Source: Pigoraptor vietnamica (Eukaryota > Opisthokonta > Filasterea). From it: 23,930 nt of DNA. The notes under the pieces were generated by a model. The model was not told where the DNA came from. It did no database searches and saw only the letters and a program-made list of their open reading frames with translations. Where the stretch lies: the NCBI GenBank assembly GCA_943704525.1, contig CALSCQ010002434.1:1-23930 (forward strand). The letters run 5' to 3'. Each line of letters begins with the position of its first letter. The stretch's first letter is position 1. Below are positions 17,472 through 23,930 of this stretch, piece by piece. The position numbers and the translations under genes are program-made.

Positions 17472-20400
17472 ATGGCCGCCTCGGTGACACTCGTCGTGGC
17501 ACTGCTGTGCTTTCACGCCGTTCCCACGACATGCGCACCCCCGCAGCCGCAAGTGCTCCACGTGGCCACACCCTCTTCGGGCGGTGTGGACGCGGACGGT
17601 CGCGGCAACGCAACGCATCCCCTCGCGTCCCTCGCTGCGGCCGTCGCTGCGGCGCAGGTCACCGGCGGTTCTAGCGCACCCACTATTGTGCTGCACGCGG
17701 GTGTGCACGTGCTCAATACGGGTGTGGCAGTGACTTTTGCGCTCTCACTCGTCAGTGCTGGCGACGGAAGTGCAACTGTTGCGTGCGCAAATGGCGCTGC
17801 GAGTGCGGGACTCGACATCTCCGGCGGTGCGTCTGTCGTCGTGGTTTTTACGAATCTGACCTTCTCGAACTGCGCTGGCTCGGCGCTGCGCGTGTCGGAC
17901 GGAGCGAATGCGACGGCTGTGGGGTCGTTGTTTGTGGGTAACGCGGGCGCTGCGAATGGAGGTGCGGTTCGAGTGAGCGATGCGCACTTTAGATGCACTG
18001 GATGCGCATTCAGCAACAACAGCGCAACGAACAACGGCGGCGGTGTGCACGTGACGGGTGCGTCTGCGTCGGTGACCCTGGAGACATGCGTGTTCAGTGG
18101 GAACGCTGCGGTGGACGCGGGTGGCGCCGTGGTCCTCGCGGGCGGAGCGGAGGGCACTGTGACCGACTCACACTTTGGGAACAACAAGGCGGCGACAGGC
18201 GGTGCGCTGGCGGCGAACGGAGGGACTCTGTCTGTCGTTTCGAGTGCCATCGTCAGCAATAAGGCCACGAACGGCGCGGGGTTTTTTCTGTCCAATGGCG
18301 CGTGTCTGGACATGGTCGCCGGCCTGTGCAGCGCCAACAGAGCGCGCACCGGTGGCTGTGCGCATGTCACCACGGCCGCCAACGCGTCGTTCCGCGGCGT
18401 TGCGATTGATTCCAACACAGTGAACGACCAGGGTGCCGGCGTATGGGCGATTGGGTCCTCAGCGCTGTTCGACGGCGTGCATGCCTCCCAGAACGCCGTG
18501 CTCGGTGGCTCCGGTGGCCTCTTCTACGGCGAGGAAAGTGCGGTCGTTGCTCGCGGCTGCGTTATCGAGCGTAACTACGCCAGCGAAAAGGGCGCCGGTT
18601 TCATGCTGGCCCTCAATGCGCACATGCAGTTCAGCGACTCGACATGCCGGTGGAACAACGGCGTCCGGGACAGCGGGTGCGCGCACGTGCAGCGGGGATC
18701 CGCTGCTTTGATCGACCGCGTGCGTGTGGATTACAATTACGGGCGGCGCTCCGCCATCAATGTGTGGTACACGTCCACGCTGCACATGAGCGACTCGACG
18801 TGCGACGGAAACGCGGCGCTGCTATCGTATGCGGCGTGCGTGTACGTGTCTGATTCGAACGGATATTTTGCGCGCGTGAACTTCACAAACAGCTGGGGCG
18901 TGACGTGGGTGTCGGCCGTCCTGTGTGACGGCGTGGCGGTCGCTGAGATCTCCTCGTCGATCGTCGCCAACAATTACCGCGAGTCGGCGCTGATGCTGTG
19001 GGACACGGCCGAGGCGCGCGTCACGGACACGGTCTTCCGCAACAACACGTGCTCGGAGACGGCCTACGGTGGCGGTGCGATTGTGGCGATGGACTCGACG
19101 CGCCTCGCGGTGACGCGGTGCATGTTTGATGCGAATCAGGGGCGGAAGTCGGCGGGCGCGGGGGGTGCGGGGGGTGCGGTGACGGTGATGACGAGCGCCC
19201 AGGCCACCTTCTCGGACTCTGTGTTTGTGGGCAACGTGGCGCAGTCGGGTGGTGGGGCGCTGAACGTCCGGGACAACGCGGCCGCGCATGTCACGGGCTG
19301 TCGGTTCGGCAACAATGTGGTGTTGGATGGTGACCTGGGCACCGGCGGTGCCATTCTCTACGCCCCCGCGGCCGGTCCATCGGCCATGTCCATCAACAAC
19401 TCAACGTTCGCCGCGAACACGGCGTCGTTTGGGAGCGACATTTATTCCGCGGACGTGGCTCGTCCACTGCTCTTCGGGGCCAACATCGCCGGCTGCGCCT
19501 TTACGGAGGGCGCTTCTGTCACAAGCCCTCCCGTTTCGATTTCGATCGCGCCCTCCACACGAGGCCCCTTTTCAGTCGCGAGCGGTGGCACTCTCCCGCC
19601 GATCAGCGTGTCTGCCGTCGACGCCTACGGTCGTCCCGTAGTGCCGCTCTCGTCGCGCGTGCTTATCATCGAGCTGAGCCTGAGAACCCCCGGCGCTGCT
19701 GTGCCCGCCACGGGTGCCGCGCTGCAGGGCAACACGGAGGCGGCGGTGCTCACGCCCGATGTGCCGTTCTCTGACGTCCGCGTGTTTGCGCCGTCGGGAA
19801 CGTACGCACTCGTGGTGGGTTCGGGAACACCGCTGTACGACCGCACCGTGTTTCTTGATGCCGCCCCCGTCACGGTGACGCCGTGCGTTTGGCCAATGTT
19901 GGAGGCGTCGGTTGTTGTCAACGGGCAAACTGTGCTCGCGTGCCAAGCCTTCTCCGAAGGCTCAGGTACGTCCATCTTGACGTCGCGTTACATTGGCGAC
20001 TTCATGGCGTTCGCACTGTGCGTTTACGTGCGTGGATTCTTGACGTCGCGTCACATTGGCGATTTTATGGCGTTCGCACTGTGCGTTCACGTGCGTGGAT
20101 TCTTGACGTTGCGTCACATTGGCGATTTTATGGCGTTCGCACTGTGCGTTTACTTGCGTGAATTTGTGTTTAGCCTCACTCTCAAGCACTGATCGTGTCA
20201 CTTCGCAAGAGACTTTCTCTGATGTGATTGCGCGTGCGCACTATCCTGATGATGTCATCTAGCTGTGCATCCGTTTGAAAAGCGTGAACTTGGGGGAGGG
20301 GTCGTCTGCCGTCGTCGCTTATTGGTCTGTATAATCGCAGGCTCCATTTCAGTCGCCGTGTTCGCTGCGGTCATCCCGTGCGCCGTTGTAACGGCTGCTG

Positions 20401-22623
20401 TTACGCTGGGTGTGCTCTACTGGCGCAAGAAAGCGCTGATGGAGCGCAACGCACGGAAGTACGAGGTCGAATTCCGCGAGCTCACGTTCATCTCGCAGAT
20501 TGGGCGGGTGAGTAGGCCCCTGTGTGCGAAGTCGTGTTCTGTTGCGGCATATGACACGTTATTTATAACATTCAACCTTTGCGCATGCAGGGGTCGTACA
20601 GCACCGTGTACCTGGTGGGTCCACCGACAATGTATATTACGTGTGCATGCGTGTGCCTCGCTGTGTTTCGTGTGCGACTGCTTACGCGCGCGCTGCCGGC
20701 CCGCGAGCCTCATACGACATCACCCGTCCGTTCACAGGGCTCCTTCCGCGGGTCCCACGTGGCGATCAAGACGCTCTGCATCAAGGGCGTGGAAGTGGCT
20801 CCCGTCAAGCGCACCAGTGCCCCCGGCCGCGCGGATGCATTCGCGAGCAGCCTTGTGTTCGAGCCGATGGGCGAGGAAGAGGAACCCGACGGAAAGGGAC
20901 ATGGTGCGCGCGTGCTAGGCGGGCGCGCTCAGATTCCGTCGGACGTATTCAAGCCCGCGGTAGCCGGCTTCATGAAGGCGCGTGTGCTTCGAGTATGCCG
21001 TCCTTGGTTCATGCATTCCGAATGCTCAAGTTCTCTGTGTTTCCTTGTGATGACGCAGGAAGTGCGCACGATGAGCGCACTCCGCCATCCGAACATCGTC
21101 ATGCTTCTCGCCGCCAGTGTGCAGTGTGAGCTCGGTTGCCAATAGGAAGTCGTGTGCCCCTGTGCCGCGAGCTGAGTCCTCTGTCTCCGCAGACCCCGAA
21201 CTCGCCATTGTGGTTGAGCTGATGGCGCGCGGCAGCCTCTACGACGTCTACAGCAACCCGCAGATCGGAATGGACTGGCGCCTGCGCGTCTCCATGGGTG
21301 GGCCACCTGCCGCGCTTTCTGCACGCATCGCTCCCCCGCCCTTGCAATGTGCGTATGCTCACACTCTTCTATGACCGGCATGCAGCAACCGACGCCGCAC
21401 GCGGACTTGCCTACTTGCATGCGTCGAATCCGCCCATATGTGAGTGCCGCGGCGTTAATCAGGCAACCCCAATTAAAGCCGTGCCGCCGAATCTGTGTTG
21501 GCTGCGTGCAAAGCTGCGCTATTGCCTTCGCGCTGATCACTGTCCCTCGCAGACCACCTCGACCTCAAGAGCCTCAATCTGTTCGTTGATGAGGCCATGC
21601 GCGTGAAGGTACGACTTCAGTTCCCCCTTCTGCGCCATCTTGCAGTCATGCCTTGCGAACGGCTGGCCTTCGTTCTCTCAGGTGGGCGACTTTGGTCTCG
21701 CCGAATTCAAGCGCGCAAGTGGCAAACTCGACGTTGGGCGCACGGGAACACTGCGGTGGTGAGAGTTATCACTGGGAGTGTTGTGGATCCATCTGCGCTT
21801 GAAGTGCTCGTACTGAAAGCTCATTCATTCCGTACGCTGAGGCAGGATGGCACCCGAGGTGCTGAGCGGCAAGTCTTTTGAGGGCGACAAGGCCGACGTG
21901 TACAGCTTCGGTGAGTGGATCGTCCTTACATCTTGCAGCTCGCGTGCCAACAAAATTTCACCCATGCCACCGCGCTCTTCTAGACACACGTGCACACTCG
22001 CCCGCGCACGCAGAGACACGCACTCTCGCCCGGCGTGCACTATCACTTTCAGCACATTAACGCACAACACTAACACGCACACATTTCGCCTCGCACACAC
22101 TCAACACGCAGGGATTGTCTTGTGGGAACTGCTGTGCCGGCGGCTGCCGTATGCGGAGGGGCGGCACGAGCACACGCGGCAGGACATCATTCGGCTCGTC
22201 AAGGAGGACCGCATGCGCCCCCATGTGCCGCCGCACTGCCCTGAGCCGTGGGCTCTGCTGATGGCCGCCGCGTGGGGCGACGACCGTGCTCAAAGGCCCT
22301 CCATGAGTCACGTGCTCTCGACGCTTGAGGACTTCGACCCCGTCGGATGGCCTGTGGACGAAGCGGTTGCTGCGCTACGTGCCCGCCCTATGCCGCCGCT
22401 GGACGACGGGTATGCGAGCGGAAGCACAGAGGGAGGGAACATGATCCGCGAGGGGGGTACGGGGTCGTCGCCGCACTTTGAGACCGACGCGCGTGCGCCC
22501 GTGCGGCAGGGGCACCTCCGCATTGGCGTTGCTGATGGATACGAAGGCCACGTACGGTTGCCGCAAAGCGCCGATCGACCGGGACCGCGCGGGGCGGACC
22601 GCGACGACCAGGCTACTTCTTGA
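17472..22623 (+). CDS. Receptor-type TKL protein kinase with Pmp-like beta-helix ectodomain (plus-strand paralogue)
   Basis: Eleven exons, 1286 aa: 17472-19965, 20341-20507, 20591-20614, 20738-20977, 21059-21125, 21193-21297, 21386-21439, 21553-21608, 21682-21758, 21846-21910 and 22112-22623. The signal peptide is MAASVTLVVALLCFHAVPTT and a few more residues, then QVLHVATPSSGG. The Pmp-like GGA/FxxN beta-helix runs to about residue 720, followed by a beta-rich segment (ISVSAVDAYGRPV). The membrane helix (about 833-857) is VAVFAAVIPCAVVTAAVTLG and LYW, then RKK. Kinase landmarks are: QIGRGSYSTVYL (third loop Gly replaced by Ser); VAIK (Lys about 906); KEVRTM (Glu about 976); HLDLKSLN (about 1052-1059); DFGLAEF (about 1072); TLRWMAPE (about 1093-1099); IVLWELLCRRLP. 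The tail of about 95 residues is low-complexity. Exon 4 ends AAG|GCGCGT, which implies a GC-AG intron (a weak GT six bases on also keeps phase). Intron 1 (19966-20340) holds a 63-bp in-frame repeat. It is probably a plasma-membrane sensor kinase; its ligand and substrates are unknown. Confidence 0.9.
17553..18210 (+). repeat. Right arm of the 658-bp inverted repeat
   Basis: This is the partner of 16084-16741. Identity starts exactly at the QVLHV codons just after the signal peptide. It stops at the GGALA codons: beyond these the two ectodomains diverge at once (GGALAVSGGG against GGALAANGGT). Confidence 0.95.
19977..20161 (+). repeat. 63-bp tandem repeat, about 2.9 copies, in intron 1 of the plus-strand kinase
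   Basis: Units start with TTGACGT at 19977, 20040 and 20103, exactly 63 bp apart, and contain GGCGTTCGCACTGTGCGTT. The period is a multiple of three and the exon 1 reading frame stays open to 20192. A retained intron would therefore encode three copies of a ~21-residue hydrophobic unit (IGDFMAFALCVYVRGFL). The minus-strand paralogue's intron 1 is only 91 nt and lacks the repeat. Confidence 0.95.
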
Positions 22624-22925
22624 AGGGGGCCGTGCTGGTCACGGGCACTTTTTGTGTCGAGCAGGTTGTGTGAGCAAAAGGGGCCCCTGGCAAAGGCTCA
22701 CCGCGGCACCACCTATCCGAGGGCCGTTCCATAAATGGAATCTTCTACCAGCGAGAAGACATATGTAGTATCTAATGGATCACAATATTTCCATTTATGG
22801 AGTGCGGTTTTCGCGGAAAATCAGCCACGCCAACTGTCCGCGTCGCACCAACTCGGCACACGCCGTGCAAGTTCAAACCGACACGAGGCCCATTCTTACC
22901 AGTGGCGAGGAACCCCGCGGGGAAA
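22624..22925 (+). promoter_or_regulatory. Intergenic region with two perfect CArG-type boxes
   Basis: CCATAAATGG (22729-22738) and its reverse complement CCATTTATGG (22791-22800) both match CC(A/T)6GG. They lie 62 bp apart and 126-197 bp before the next ATG. In animals, fungi and plants this motif is bound by SRF/MADS-box factors. Use of such a factor here is inference. No exon is seen in these 302 bp. Confidence 0.5.
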
Positions 22926-23930
22926 ATGGGCGTCCTGCTTCGTTTTGCCGCGGTGATGGCCGTGCTTGGGCTCCTCACGATTCCTGCCGTGGTGTGTTTT
23001 GTGCTCACTGCAGTGCGGGCCAGTGCAGCCTTTTCACAGCATATTCATGGCTCCCATGCACGCAGGCTCAAAGTGGCGGCACTGTCGTTGTGAGGATCAA
23101 CACGCTGACGAACCCGCACCAAGTCGTGGACTCCGGCAGCTACTGTGACGCTACCTCAAACTGCGACGTCTGGCCCGAGCTGTGCATGGACTACAGCACG
23201 TACGGTGCGTCACGATGCGGTGTCCGAATTCACGCACCTGCTAAGCTGACGTGCTGCGTGTGTGTGCGCATGTGCGTAGAGTATACGGAAACAGACAGTA
23301 ATGACAATGAGGTCACTCGCACTGGGCGAAACTGCGGCACGACGAAGACCGGTGACAAAACGCAAGATGCGCCGTCGTTTGTTGACTTCGGCAGCTTTTC
23401 GGAGTCCATGAATTTCGCAGGATCATATAAGGTTTGGATGCACGTGCGTGTGCGCGTGCGTTTGTATGTGTGCGTGGCTGTCTTTGTTTCGTGCGTGTGT
23501 GTGTTCTGGGCGTGCACGTGGTTGCGCCTGCAACGTGCTTGAGGTTTGCACGCAGGGGAACCATGTTCTATCGGAGAGGCTGACTTTTAATCTCCGCCAC
23601 TGCAGTTCAGTTCCCTCCAATTCCAGATCCGCCTGATGGACCAAGACGTTTTGGGCTCGGATCAAATCGTGTCTGTTGTCAAGGCGATATCTTTGCTCCG
23701 TGTGTCTTCGCAGCCCGTGCCACAGACATACACGTTTAAAGGCGATTCCTCGTCATATTTCACATGGGGTACGTCATTTTCGGTGTCTTTCTCCCCTGTC
23801 GTCACTCGCGACCGAAGTCACTGGGCTCGCGTCCATAATTGGTTTTTATTTCTCTCGCACGGTCTCTGTCACCTCTCTCTCACGTAGATTGCTTGGGCAC
23901 GCGGGTATAATCGAAACTGGTGCCCCCCCC
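22926..23930 (+). CDS. Secreted or membrane protein with possible MNNL/C2-like domain (5' exons; 3' end uncertain)
   Basis: Four exons join cleanly: 22926-22991, 23066-23204, 23280-23431 and 23606-23768. Donors are GTGTGT, GTGCGT, GTTTGG and GTACGT. Exon 1 plus the start of exon 2 gives a signal peptide (MGVLLRFAAVMAVLGLLTI, then PAVA), with likely cleavage before QSGG. The mature part starts GGTVVVRINTLTNPHQVVDS, then has four Cys (SYCDATSNCDVWPELCMDY; later GRNCGT). It ends in a strand-rich stretch, FQIRLMDQDVLGSDQIVSVV and YTFKGDSSSYFTW. The order (beta strand, NP, Cys cluster, then a C2-like LMDQD strand) recalls the MNNL/C2 domain at the N terminus of Notch ligands, but similarity is weak and the call tentative. 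A possible fifth exon after the TAG acceptor at 23885-23887 reads DCLGTRV and then TAA. The gene may end there (about 180 aa) or continue beyond the window by another splice. Confidence 0.6.

Noticed and set aside
19977-20161. CRISPR-like array
   Set aside because: The 63-bp units are head-to-tail with no unique spacers and lie in a spliceosomal intron of a eukaryotic gene.
23556-23635. Use of the CAG acceptor at 23553-23555 for exon 4 of the right-edge gene
   Set aside because: In the phase required by exon 3 it hits a TGA at 23634-23636 and bypasses the FQIRLMDQD frame. The CTGCAG acceptor at 23603-23605, with a better pyrimidine tract, keeps that frame open.

Overview
This window is nuclear DNA of a eukaryote. 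It is GC-rich and intron-dense: introns are short (about 75-415 nt), begin mostly with GTGCGT or GTGAGT, and end in CAG or TAG. The genes sit close together in divergent and convergent pairs. A BBSome subunit gene (BBS9/PTHB1) implies a ciliated organism. Receptor-type TKL kinases with Pmp-like beta-helix ectodomains would fit a free-living flagellate or amoeboflagellate protist. I cannot fix the lineage from sequence alone.

Layout. (1) 1-1590, minus: 5' part of BBS9. (2) 1591-2023: a 433-bp divergent promoter with two perfect TGACGTCA sites. (3) 2024-3724, plus: four-exon coiled-coil protein of 378 aa, not recognised. (4) 4105-6996, minus: a Cue2/N4BP2-type protein with four CUE-like domains, DUF1771 and a C-terminal SMR nuclease domain, as in no-go mRNA decay. 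(5) 7846-11579, plus: six-exon XRRA1 orthologue (leucine-rich repeats, acidic Ser-rich tract, XRRA1-specific block, and an array of RRxS nonapeptide repeats). (6) 12007-16828, minus, and 17472-22623, plus: two head-to-head receptor kinases, each with 11 exons in identical phases. Each has a signal peptide, a GGA(I/V)/FxxN beta-helix ectodomain, one membrane segment and a TKL kinase domain. (7) 22926 to the right edge, plus: 5' exons of a secreted or membrane protein with a possible C2/MNNL-like fold, preceded by two perfect CArg-type boxes.

The most striking structure is the kinase pair. The genes share intron positions but are widely diverged over most of the ectodomain. Yet 658 bp encoding the first ~220 mature residues are about 97-98% identical and gap-free, arranged as an inverted repeat around an 811-bp spacer. 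This looks like a recent gene-conversion tract in an old divergent duplication. Both kinases have HLD in place of HRD, a long insertion between beta-3 and helix C, and a 24-nt microexon that encodes exactly part of the glycine loop.

Exon coordinates were derived by hand from splice consensus, phase and protein similarity. No searches were run, and family names come from recognition of the translated sequence.
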